Source: Betaproteobacteria bacterium
GTDB taxonomy: Bacteria; Pseudomonadota; Gammaproteobacteria; Burkholderiales; SG8-41
NCBI GenBank assembly: GCA_021300125.1
Contig: JAJTHX010000109.1
Location: 1-8,552 of the forward strand
Reading direction: 5' to 3'
DNA length: 8,552 nt
Part shown: positions 1 to 5,934 of the stretch, piece after piece
Layout: every line of letters begins with the position of its first letter
How positions within the stretch are numbered: position 1 is the first letter of the stretch
Made by a program: the position numbers and the translations under genes
Notes under the pieces: model-generated
What the model was told of the DNA's origin: nothing
Seen by the model: only the letters and a program-made list of their open reading frames with translations
Database searches by the model: none

Positions 1-5
1 CATCC

Positions 6-1145
6 GTGGTCCAGCCGACTTACCGCACGCTTTCCTCGTTTTACTGTTTCTACTTCGCCTATCTCGGCGCCTTCGCGCCGTTTTTCGCGCTGTATCTGGA
101 CAGCGTGGGCATGAGCGCGGTGCAGATCGGTGTGCTGATGGCGCTGCCGCAGGTCACCCGCATCGTCGCGCCGCATCTGTGGGGCTGGCTGGCCGATCAC
201 AGCGGGCGTCGCATCGGCATCGTGCGCGCGGCGGGCGCGGCGGGTACGCTGGCCTATCTGGGCGTGTTCGCGGGTGACAGCTTTGTGCTGCTGTTCGCGG
301 TGCTGTTCGCGATGATGTTTTTCTGGAGTGCCGCGCTGCCGCTGGTGGAGGCGACCACGCTGACCCACCTGGGCGACGACATGTCGCGCTACGGCCGCAT
401 CCGCGTCTGGGGCTCGGTCGGTTTCATCGGCGCGGTGGTGGCGGTGGGCTACCTCATTGACGCCACGGCGCCGCGCGCGGTGCTGTGGGCGGTGGGGGCG
501 CTGATGCTGGTCATGCTGCTGCTGTCATTTGCGATTGGCGAAGCGAAGGTGGAGCCGCATCCCTCGGACGACCTGCCGGTGTGGCGGATCGTGCGCCGGC
601 CCGAGGTGATCGCCATCGTCGCCGCCTCGGCGCTGATGGCGGCGGCACACGGGCCGTACTACACCTTCTACACCATCCACCTCGTCGACCATGGCTACAG
701 CAAGTCGGCGGCCGGCTGGCTGTGGGCGCTGGGCGTGATCTGCGAGATCGGGATTTTTGTGTGGATGTCGCGGCTGTACCGCGCGTATTCGCTGCGCGCG
801 ATCCTCATCGCCAGCACGCTGCTGGCGGCCCTGCGGTTTGTGGTGATCGGCTGGGCGGCCGAGAGTTTCGTGCTGCTGCTCGCGGCACAGACCCTGCACG
901 CCGCAAGCTTCGGGTCCTTTCACGCCGCTGCCATCGGCGTGGTGCACCGCCTGTTCCGGGGGCGCCACCAGGCGCGCGGACAGGCGATCTACGGCAGCCT
1001 CGCCTACGGGCTGGGCGGGAGCCTCGGCGGACTGGCGAGCGGCTACGCCTGGGGCGCCCTCGGCGCCGGCCCGACTTTCACGCTGGCCGGGGTCTGCGCC
1101 CTGCTGGCAGCGGCTGTACTGTGGAAAGGATTGCGCCAGGCCTGA
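6..1145 (+). CDS. MFS permease, HcaT/phenylpropionate permease-like
   Basis: This is a 12-helix inner-membrane transporter of the major facilitator superfamily, closest by eye to the E. coli HcaT (3-phenylpropionate permease) type; at 379 residues from this start it matches HcaT length. Seen in the sequence: a loop 2-3 signature GWLAD-HS-GRR at residues 60-69, the typical family block YGRIRVWGSVGF at 129-140, and alternating hydrophobic stretches across the whole length. The block around 109-140 resembles HcaT most strongly. The substrate cannot be read from sequence; aromatic acids are known for HcaT, but many relatives are uncharacterised. The GTG at 6 is the first possible start inside the window, but the frame is open to the left edge and no ribosome binding site is visible, so the gene may begin further upstream. 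It ends 78 bases before leuC and is probably a separate transcription unit. Confidence 0.85.
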   Translation: MVQPTYRTLSSFYCFYFAYLGAFAPFFALYLDSVGMSAVQIGVLMALPQVTRIVAPHLWGWLADHSGRRIGIVRAAGAAGTLAYLGVFAGDSFVLLFAVLFAMMFFWSAALPLVEATTLTHLGDDMSRYGRIRVWGSVGFIGAVVAVGYLIDATAPRAVLWAVGALMLVMLLLSFAIGEAKVEPHPSDDLPVWRIVRRPEVIAIVAASALMAAAHGPYYTFYTIHLVDHGYSKSAAGWLWALGVICEIGIFVWMSRLYRAYSLRAILIASTLLAALRFVVIGWAAESFVLLLAAQTLHAASFGSFHAAAIGVVHRLFRGRHQARGQAIYGSLAYGLGGSLGGLASGYAWGALGAGPTFTLAGVCALLAAAVLWKGLRQA

Positions 1146-1174
1146 AGCGGGTGGCCGGGGCGGGGCCGGCGCTA

Positions 1175-1183
1175 TGCGATAAT
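1175..1183 (+). promoter_or_regulatory. Candidate extended -10 promoter for the leu cluster
   Basis: TGC followed by GATAAT matches an extended -10 element (TGn then TATAAT) with one mismatch in the hexamer. About 17 bases upstream the DNA is a C/G run with no -35 match, as is tolerated by extended -10 promoters. Transcription would start near 1190, leaving a leader of about 34 bases before leuC. The leader contains the direct repeat CCACGGT (1184-1190 and 1209-1215). It has no ATG, so no leucine leader peptide is evident. This is a pattern call only. Confidence 0.45.
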
Positions 1184-1223
1184 CCACGGTTCCCAAAGAC
1201 GGGTTCAACCACGGTATTTCCCC

Positions 1224-2642
1224 ATGGCAGGACTGACGCTTTACGACAAACTCTGGAACAGTCATCTCGTCCGCAGCGAAGCGGACGGCACGGCGCTGCT
1301 CTACATCGACCGCCACCTGGTGCATGAAGTCACCAGCCCGCAGGCCTATGAGGGCCTCAAACTCGCCGGCCGCAAGGTCTGGCGCGTCGATTCCGTGGTG
1401 GCCACGGCCGACCACAACACGCCAACGCGCAACTGGGACAAGGGCCTCGACGGCATCACCGACAAGGTGTCCCGGCTGCAGGTCGAGACCCTGGACAAGA
1501 ACATCAGGGAATTCAAGGCCAAGGTTTATTTCCCCTTCCTCGACAAGCGCCAGGGCATCGTGCATGTGATCGGTCCGGAAAACGGCGCGACCCTGCCGGG
1601 GATGACGGTGGTCTGCGGCGATTCTCACACCAGCACCCACGGCGCTTTCGGCGCGCTCGCCTTCGGCATCGGCACCAGCGAGGTCGAGCATGTGCTCGCC
1701 ACGCAGTGCATGGTGATGAAAAAGTACAAGAACATGAACGTGGTGGTTGAGGGCGAGCTCGGGCCCGGCGTCACCGCCAAGGACGTGGTGCTGGCGATCA
1801 TCGGCAGGATCGGCACCGCCGGCGGCACCGGCTACGCCATCGAGTTCACCGGCAGCGCTATCCGCAGCCTGTCGATGGAAGGCCGCATGACCCTGTGCAA
1901 CATGGCGATCGAGGCGGGTGCGCGCACCGGCATGGTCGCCGTTGATGACAAGACCATCGAGTACTGCAAGGGCCGCATGTTTTCTCCGACCGGCGCGATG
2001 TGGGACCGGGCGGTGGCCTACTGGCGCACGCTGGTCAGCGACCCGGATGCGAAGTTCGATACCGTGGTCACGCTGCGCGCCGAAGACATCGTGCCGCAGG
2101 TGAGCTGGGGCACGTCGCCGGAAATGGTGACCACCGTGGACGGCAGGGTGCCCGACCCGGCGCAGGAAACCAGCCCGGTGAAGCGCGAGGGTTATGCGCG
2201 GGCCCTGCAGTACATGGACCTTAAACCCAACACGCCGATCACCGACATCCGCATCGACAAGGTGTTTATCGGTGCCTGCACCAACTCGCGCATAGAGGAC
2301 CTGCGCGCCGCCGCCGCGGTGGCGAAAGGCCGCAAGGTCGCGGCCAGCGTGAAGCTGGCGATGGTGGTGCCGGGCTCCGGCCAGGTCAAGGCGCAGGCCG
2401 AGCAGGAAGGCCTCGACCGCATTTTTAGCGAGGCGGGTTTCGAATGGCGCGAGCCGGGCTGCTCGATGTGCCTGGGCATGAACGAAGACCAACTGAGCCC
2501 CGGCGAGCGCTGTGCATCGACCTCAAACCGCAATTTCGAAGGCCGCCAGGGGCCCGGCGGCCGCACGCATCTGGTGAGCCCGGCGATGGCTGCCGCAGCC
2601 GCGATCGCGGGGCATTTTGTCGACGTGCGTGAACTCAAGTGA
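1224..2642 (+). CDS. leuC: 3-isopropylmalate dehydratase large subunit
   Basis: LeuC pairs with LeuD to form isopropylmalate isomerase, which converts 2-isopropylmalate to 3-isopropylmalate in cytosolic leucine synthesis. The 472-residue product matches the family length (E. coli LeuC is 466) and aligns by eye with E. coli LeuC from end to end. The three cysteines expected to hold the 4Fe-4S cluster are C352 (in GACTNS), C413 and C416 (in GCSMCLGM). The conserved [11 protein letters not shown] block lies at 130-140, and [11 protein letters not shown] near the N-terminus and [17 protein letters not shown] near the C-terminus are further family blocks. The ATG at 1224 gives the usual N-terminus, although no good Shine-Dalgarno sequence precedes it. 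It is the first gene of the cluster in this window, and its stop overlaps the ribosome binding site of the next small gene. Confidence 0.98.
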   Translation: MAGLTLYDKLWNSHLVRSEADGTALLYIDRHLVHEVTSPQAYEGLKLAGRKVWRVDSVVATADHNTPTRNWDKGLDGITDKVSRLQVETLDKNIREFKAKVYFPFLDKRQGIVHVIGPENGATLPGMTVVCGDSHTSTHGAFGALAFGIGTSEVEHVLATQCMVMKKYKNMNVVVEGELGPGVTAKDVVLAIIGRIGTAGGTGYAIEFTGSAIRSLSMEGRMTLCNMAIEAGARTGMVAVDDKTIEYCKGRMFSPTGAMWDRAVAYWRTLVSDPDAKFDTVVTLRAEDIVPQVSWGTSPEMVTTVDGRVPDPAQETSPVKREGYARALQYMDLKPNTPITDIRIDKVFIGACTNSRIEDLRAAAAVAKGRKVAASVKLAMVVPGSGQVKAQAEQEGLDRIFSEAGFEWREPGCSMCLGMNEDQLSPGERCASTSNRNFEGRQGPGGRTHLVSPAMAAAAAIAGHFVDVRELK

Positions 2643-2653
2643 AGGAGATCCTG

Positions 2654-2773
2654 ATGAAACGCGTGTTCCTGATGATGGTGGCCGTGGCCGTGCTTGCAGG
2701 CTGCAACACGGTGGCCGGCGTGGGCAAGGATATCGAGCGTGCCGGCGAGGCGATCCAGCGCTCGACCAAGTGA
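2654..2773 (+). CDS. Entericidin A/B-family small lipoprotein
   Basis: This 39-residue reading frame lies between leuC and leuD. It has a short signal peptide (MKRVFLMMVAVAVLAG) with lipobox LAGC, and C17 would be lipidated after signal peptidase II cleavage. The mature part reads CNTVAGVGKDIERAGEAIQ, which closely follows the E. coli EcnB pattern CNT-x-x-GVG-x-DI-x-x-x-G-x-AI. A strong AAGGAG site at the leuC stop codon is well placed for the ATG at 2654, and the stop is 6 bases before leuD, so it is almost certainly translated from the leu transcript. Entericidins in E. coli are an envelope lipoprotein antidote/toxin pair linked to stationary-phase lysis; what the single beta-type copy does is unknown, and I do not infer toxicity here. 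Confidence 0.9.
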   Translation: MKRVFLMMVAVAVLAGCNTVAGVGKDIERAGEAIQRSTK

Positions 2774-2779
2774 GCTGAC

Positions 2780-3418
2780 ATGGAAAAATTCATCCGTAAG
2801 GAAGGATTGGTTGCGCCGCTCGACCGCGCCAACGTCGATACCGACGCGATCATCCCCAAGCAGTTCCTGAAGTCGATCAAGCGCACGGGCTTCGGCCCCA
2901 ATCTGTTCGACGAATGGCGCTATCTTGACCGCGGTGAGCCCGATGCCGACAACAGCGGCCGGCCGCTGAACCGGGATTTCGTGCTCAACCGTAGCCGCTA
3001 TATCGGCGCGACGGTGCTGCTCGCACGCGAGAACTTCGGCTGCGGCTCCTCGCGCGAGCACGCGCCCTGGGCGCTGCTGCAGTTCGGCATCCAGACCATC
3101 ATCGCGCCGAGCTTTGCCGACATCTTCTACAACAACAGCCTGAAGAACGGCCTGCTGCTGATCAAGCTCGACTCGAAGATTGTTGACCAGCTCTTTCGCG
3201 AGACCGAGGCGAACGAAGGCTATCGCCTGGCGATCGACCTCGAGCAGCAGGCGGTGACCACCCCGTCGGGCAAAACGTTCAAATTCGACATCGACCCGCA
3301 CCGCAAGCACTGCATGCTGAACGGCCTGGACGACATCGGCCTCACGCTCGAGCACGCAGACGAAATCCGTGCCTTCGAAAACAGGCACAAGTCCGCGCAG
3401 CCCTGGATATTCGCCTGA
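2780..3418 (+). CDS. leuD: 3-isopropylmalate dehydratase small subunit
   Basis: LeuD is the swivel-domain subunit that completes the isopropylmalate isomerase with LeuC. The product has 212 residues, slightly more than the E. coli protein (201). The N-terminal [18 protein letters not shown] block and the family hallmark [15 protein letters not shown] at 85-99 are intact; the latter forms part of the substrate-binding site in the aconitase superfamily. The C-terminal block [20 protein letters not shown] is also typical. The ATG at 2780 begins the expected [16 protein letters not shown] sequence; the upstream ribosome binding site is weak, so translation may be coupled to the lipoprotein gene whose stop lies 6 bases earlier. 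The stop codon falls in the first unit of a 12-base tandem repeat. Confidence 0.98.
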   Translation: MEKFIRKEGLVAPLDRANVDTDAIIPKQFLKSIKRTGFGPNLFDEWRYLDRGEPDADNSGRPLNRDFVLNRSRYIGATVLLARENFGCGSSREHAPWALLQFGIQTIIAPSFADIFYNNSLKNGLLLIKLDSKIVDQLFRETEANEGYRLAIDLEQQAVTTPSGKTFKFDIDPHRKHCMLNGLDDIGLTLEHADEIRAFENRHKSAQPWIFA

Positions 3419-3454
3419 TTGCTCGCCAGGTTGTTCGCCTGGTTGTTCCCCTGA
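3407..3454 (+). repeat. Four-unit 12-base tandem repeat across the leuD stop
   Basis: Four consecutive 12-base units can be aligned: ATATTCGCCTGA (3407-3418), TTGCTCGCCAGG (3419-3430), TTGTTCGCCTGG (3431-3442) and TTGTTCCCCTGA (3443-3454). Unit 1 includes the last codons and stop of leuD. Units 2 and 3 also contain the inverted pair CCAGG (3426-3430) and CCTGG (3438-3442), which could form a 5-base-pair stem. The repeat lies between leuD and the start of leuB. It is imperfect, so it may be an old expansion. Confidence 0.75.
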
Positions 3455-3482
3455 TACCCACAAGCCCAGCAACGGAATCCTG

Positions 3483-4547
3483 ATGAAAATCGCAGTGCTT
3501 GCCGGTGACGGCATCGGCCCGGAAATCGTCGGCCAGGCGGTCAGGGTGCTCAAGCGCCTTGCCGCTGACGGCCTCAAACTCGAAATGGAAGCCGCGCCGT
3601 TTGGCGGTGCCGGTTTTGACGCGCATGGTGATCCGCTGCCCGAACCGACGCTCAAGCTGGCAAAGCAGGCGGATGCCGTGCTGTGCGGCGCCGTGGGCGG
3701 CCCAAAGTATGACGCGCTGCCGCGTCCGCAGCGGCCGGAGCAGGGCATCCTGCGCATCCGCAAGGAGCTGGGGCTATTCGCCAACCTGCGTCCGGCGGTG
3801 CTGTATCCGGAACTGGTGCATGCCTCGACGCTGAAGCCCGAGGTGGTGTCCGGACTCGATCTGATGATCATCCGCGAACTGACCGGCGACATCTATTTCG
3901 GCGAGCCGCGCGGCCGCCGCGACAACGCGCGCGGGGAGAGGGAGGGCTACGACACGATGCTCTACTCGGAGCCGGAAATCCGCCGCATTGCCGAGGTCGG
4001 ATTCCAGACCGCGATGAAGCGCGGCAAAAAGCTGTGTTCGGTGGACAAGGAAAACGTGCTCGAGACCAGCCGCTTCTGGCGAGAGATCGTCAACGCTGTG
4101 GCGAGGAATTATCCGCAGGTTGCGCTGTCGCACATGTACGTCGACAACGCTGCGATGCAGCTGGTGCGCAACCCCAAGCAGTTCGACGTCATCGTCACCG
4201 GCAACATCTTCGGCGACATCCTCTCGGACGAAGCCTCGATGCTCACCGGTTCGATCGGCATGCTGCCCTCGGCCTCGCTCAATTCGGGCGGCGTCGGGCT
4301 CTATGAGCCGATCCACGGCTCGGCGCCTGACATTGCCGGTAAAAACATTGCCAATCCGCTGGCCACCATCCTGTCCACGGCGATGATGCTGCGCTATACC
4401 TTCAACAAGGACGAGTGGGCCTACCGCATCGAAGCGGCGGTGAAGAATGTGCTGGCCGCGGGTTACCGCACCCCCGACATTGATGAGCCCGGGGCGAGGA
4501 AGGTCGGCACGGTCGAGATGGGCGACGCGGTGGTGGCGGCGCTGTAA
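3483..4547 (+). CDS. leuB: 3-isopropylmalate dehydrogenase
   Basis: LeuB oxidises and decarboxylates 3-isopropylmalate to 2-oxoisocaproate with NAD+, the third leucine-specific step, in the cytosol. The 354-residue product has the N-terminal [13 protein letters not shown], the substrate-side residues Y138 (in GDIYFG), K189 (in SVDKENVLE) and D221 (in MYVDNAAMQ), and the metal-site aspartates D245 and D249 in the signature [16 protein letters not shown] starting at N241. The NAD-binding [15 protein letters not shown] has D283, the aspartate typical of NAD rather than NADP use. I chose the ATG at 3483 because it starts exactly at the family N-terminus. The frame stays open back to an ATG at 3369 inside leuD, but that would add 38 residues of low-complexity sequence from the tandem repeat, with no homology. 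The ribosome binding site is poor (ACGGAATCC region). Confidence 0.97.
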   Translation: MKIAVLAGDGIGPEIVGQAVRVLKRLAADGLKLEMEAAPFGGAGFDAHGDPLPEPTLKLAKQADAVLCGAVGGPKYDALPRPQRPEQGILRIRKELGLFANLRPAVLYPELVHASTLKPEVVSGLDLMIIRELTGDIYFGEPRGRRDNARGEREGYDTMLYSEPEIRRIAEVGFQTAMKRGKKLCSVDKENVLETSRFWREIVNAVARNYPQVALSHMYVDNAAMQLVRNPKQFDVIVTGNIFGDILSDEASMLTGSIGMLPSASLNSGGVGLYEPIHGSAPDIAGKNIANPLATILSTAMMLRYTFNKDEWAYRIEAAVKNVLAAGYRTPDIDEPGARKVGTVEMGDAVVAAL

Positions 4548-4591
4548 ACGCTTTTCCGGGTTTGGCGTTATCATTCAACATATTGTTTTTT

Positions 4592-4597
4592 AAGGTG
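4592..4597 (+). promoter_or_regulatory. Ribosome binding site of asd
   Basis: AAGGTG lies 5 bases before the asd ATG at 4603 and fixes that start. It sits in a 55-base leuB-asd gap (4548-4602) that is clearly AT-richer than its surroundings, including a run of six T at 4585-4591. No convincing -35/-10 pair was found in the gap, so asd may simply be co-transcribed with leuB. Confidence 0.6.
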
Positions 4598-4602
4598 TTT
4601 TC

Positions 4603-5763
4603 ATGAAGAAGGTCGGGATCATCGGGTGGCGCGGCATGGTCGGATCCGTGCTCGTCGAACGCATGCTGGCGGAGCGTGACTTCGACCTCATTGCACCGAC
4701 CTTTTTTTCGACCTCTCAGGCCGGTGGCAAGGGGCCGGCAACCGGGCGTGACGCCGGACCGGTGGCGGATGCCAACAGCATGGACGCGCTGGCGAAGATG
4801 GACATCCTGATCTCCTGCCAGGGCGGTGACTACACCAGCGCGATCTTCCCGAAGCTGCGCGCTGCCGGCTGGGACGGCTACTGGATCGACGCCGCCTCGG
4901 CGCTGCGCATGCAGCCGGACGCGGTGATCATCCTCGATCCGGTCAACCGCGATGTGATTGATGCCGCACTGGCCAAGGGTGTGAAAAACTACATCGGCGG
5001 CAACTGCACGGTGAGCCTGATGCTGATGTCGATGGGCGGGCTGTTCAAGGCCGGCCTCGTCGAGTGGATGACGGCGATGACCTACCAGGCTGCCTCCGGC
5101 GCCGGTGCCGCCAACATGCGCGAGCTCGTCGCGCAGATGGGTGCCGTGCACGCGGTGGCGAAGCCGCTGCTCGACAATCCGGCTTCGGCGATTCTTGAAC
5201 TCGACCGCATCGTGGCCGACACGCTGCGCAAGGGTGCGGTGCCGACCGAGAATTTCGGTCACCCGCTGGCCGGCAGCCTGCTGCCCTGGATCGACAAGGA
5301 CCTTGGCAATGGCCAGAGCAAGGAAGAGTGGAAGGGCATGGCCGAGACCAACAAGATCCTCGGCTGCGAAGCAAATCCGATTCCGGTCGATGGCGTCTGC
5401 GTGCGTGTTGGCGCGATGCGCTGTCACAGCCAGGCGCTGACCGTGAAGCTCAAGCGCGATATGCCGTTGCCCGAAATCGAGGCCTTGCTGGCGAAAGCCA
5501 ATGACTGGGTCAGGGTCGTGCCCAACCAGCGTGAAGCCTCGCTGCAGCAACTCACGCCGACGTCCGTTACCGGCACGCTGACTGTGCCGGTGGGCCGGCT
5601 CCGCAAGCTTCCGATGGGCGGAGAATATCTCGCGGCCTTCACCGTGGGCGACCAGTTGCTGTGGGGCGCTGCAGAGCCGTTGCGCCGGATGCTGCGCATC
5701 GTGCTGGAGTCACCGGTGGTCCGGAATGCGGCAAAGCCTGCCGCGGTTGCCGCAAAGGTCTGA
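4603..5763 (+). CDS. asd: Aspartate-semialdehyde dehydrogenase
   Basis: Asd reduces aspartyl phosphate to aspartate semialdehyde with NADPH, feeding lysine/diaminopimelate (and so cell wall), threonine and methionine synthesis. The 386-residue product follows the E. coli-type enzyme closely: the NADP-binding [13 protein letters not shown] at 5-17, FFSTSQ at 34-39, the catalytic C135 in [12 protein letters not shown], and the catalytic H275 in RCHSQA (E. coli uses C135 and H274). It is about 20 residues longer than the E. coli enzyme (367), mostly from a C-terminal tail after [11 protein letters not shown], rich in Ala, Val and Lys and of unknown role. The ATG at 4603 gives the standard [11 protein letters not shown] start. 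It follows leuB by 55 bases in the same orientation and is probably part of the leu transcript. Its stop codon opens a long dyad at 5761-5796. Confidence 0.98.
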   Translation: MKKVGIIGWRGMVGSVLVERMLAERDFDLIAPTFFSTSQAGGKGPATGRDAGPVADANSMDALAKMDILISCQGGDYTSAIFPKLRAAGWDGYWIDAASALRMQPDAVIILDPVNRDVIDAALAKGVKNYIGGNCTVSLMLMSMGGLFKAGLVEWMTAMTYQAASGAGAANMRELVAQMGAVHAVAKPLLDNPASAILELDRIVADTLRKGAVPTENFGHPLAGSLLPWIDKDLGNGQSKEEWKGMAETNKILGCEANPIPVDGVCVRVGAMRCHSQALTVKLKRDMPLPEIEALLAKANDWVRVVPNQREASLQQLTPTSVTGTLTVPVGRLRKLPMGGEYLAAFTVGDQLLWGAAEPLRRMLRIVLESPVVRNAAKPAAVAAKV

Positions 5764-5796
5764 GCACCGCTGCGGAATTGTTCCCGCGAGTGCTCA
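5761..5796 (+). other. Stem-loop at the 3' end of asd
   Basis: TGAGCAC (5761-5767, beginning with the asd stop codon) is a perfect inverted match to GTGCTCA (5790-5796). Inside, after one bulged A (5789), CGC (5768-5770) pairs with GCG (5786-5788), and GGAA (5774-5777) pairs with TTCC (5781-5784) round a TTG loop. That gives 14 base pairs with one bulge and one internal loop. No T-run follows (ATCATTAC), so it is not a canonical intrinsic terminator; it may stabilise the 3' end or attenuate read-through. Pairing is read by eye without an energy calculation. Confidence 0.5.
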
Positions 5797-5836
5797 ATCA
5801 TTACAGCAAAAATCACGGAATTCCCTTTAAAAACAT

Positions 5837-5872
5837 AAGCTTGGTCAGTTTGATTCGAACTGGTCTTAGCTT
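5837..5872 (+). other. Imperfect dyad upstream of fimV
   Basis: The core CAGTTTG-ATT-CGAACTG (5846-5862) is a 17-base near-palindrome (one G-T pair). It is nested in an outer inverted pair AAGCT (5837-5841) and AGCTT (5868-5872) with almost the same centre. TGGTC also occurs twice in direct orientation (5842-5846 and 5861-5865). The dyad overlaps the weak -35 match at 5871-5876 of the fimV promoter candidate, so it could be a regulator-binding site; as RNA it would form an imperfect hairpin of about 15 base pairs. No known operator consensus was recognised. Confidence 0.4.
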
Positions 5873-5899
5873 GCATGCCTAACTGATTGATGCTAAATT
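5871..5899 (+). promoter_or_regulatory. Candidate fimV promoter
   Basis: A weak -35 (TTGCAT, 5871-5876) is followed after 17 bases by TAAATT (5894-5899), with TGC immediately before the hexamer as in extended -10 promoters. Transcription would start near 5906, about 29 bases ahead of the GTG at 5935. The surrounding 110 bases are markedly AT-richer than the genes, as expected for a promoter region. The -35 match is only three of six, so the call rests on the extended -10. Confidence 0.4.
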
Positions 5900-5934
5900 C
5901 GTTGTCAGATAAAAAACACCATCTGGGAGCTGTG

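Noticed and set aside
1154..1170. GCCGG/CCGGC inverted repeat after the MFS gene
   Set aside because: Five base pairs in a G/C run with no T-run; expected by chance in this composition and not a terminator.
525..2492. Long minus-strand open frame of 655 codons opposite the MFS gene and leuC
   Set aside because: It is antisense to two confidently identified genes, is rich in His, Arg, Ala and Gly as GC-rich shadows are, and shows no recognisable domain.
3369..3482. In-frame N-terminal extension of leuB from the ATG inside leuD
   Set aside because: It would add a low-complexity segment with no homology, overlap leuD by 50 bases, and LeuB homologues start at the [12 protein letters not shown] position.
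2192..3892. Minus-strand open frame of 566 codons opposite leuC, leuD and leuB
   Set aside because: Shadow of three conserved genes. Its repetitive [11 protein letters not shown] stretch is only the reverse reading of the 12-base tandem repeat.
4547..4591. Possible terminator or promoter in the leuB-asd gap (AACGC/GCGTT pair, TTGGCG hexamer, T-run)
   Set aside because: The stem has only 5 base pairs with a 13-base loop and is 15 bases away from the T-run; no acceptable -10 lies at proper distance from TTGGCG.
4402..5550. Minus-strand open frame of 382 codons opposite leuB and asd
   Set aside because: Shadow frame with His/Arg-rich composition, no domain and no ribosome binding context.
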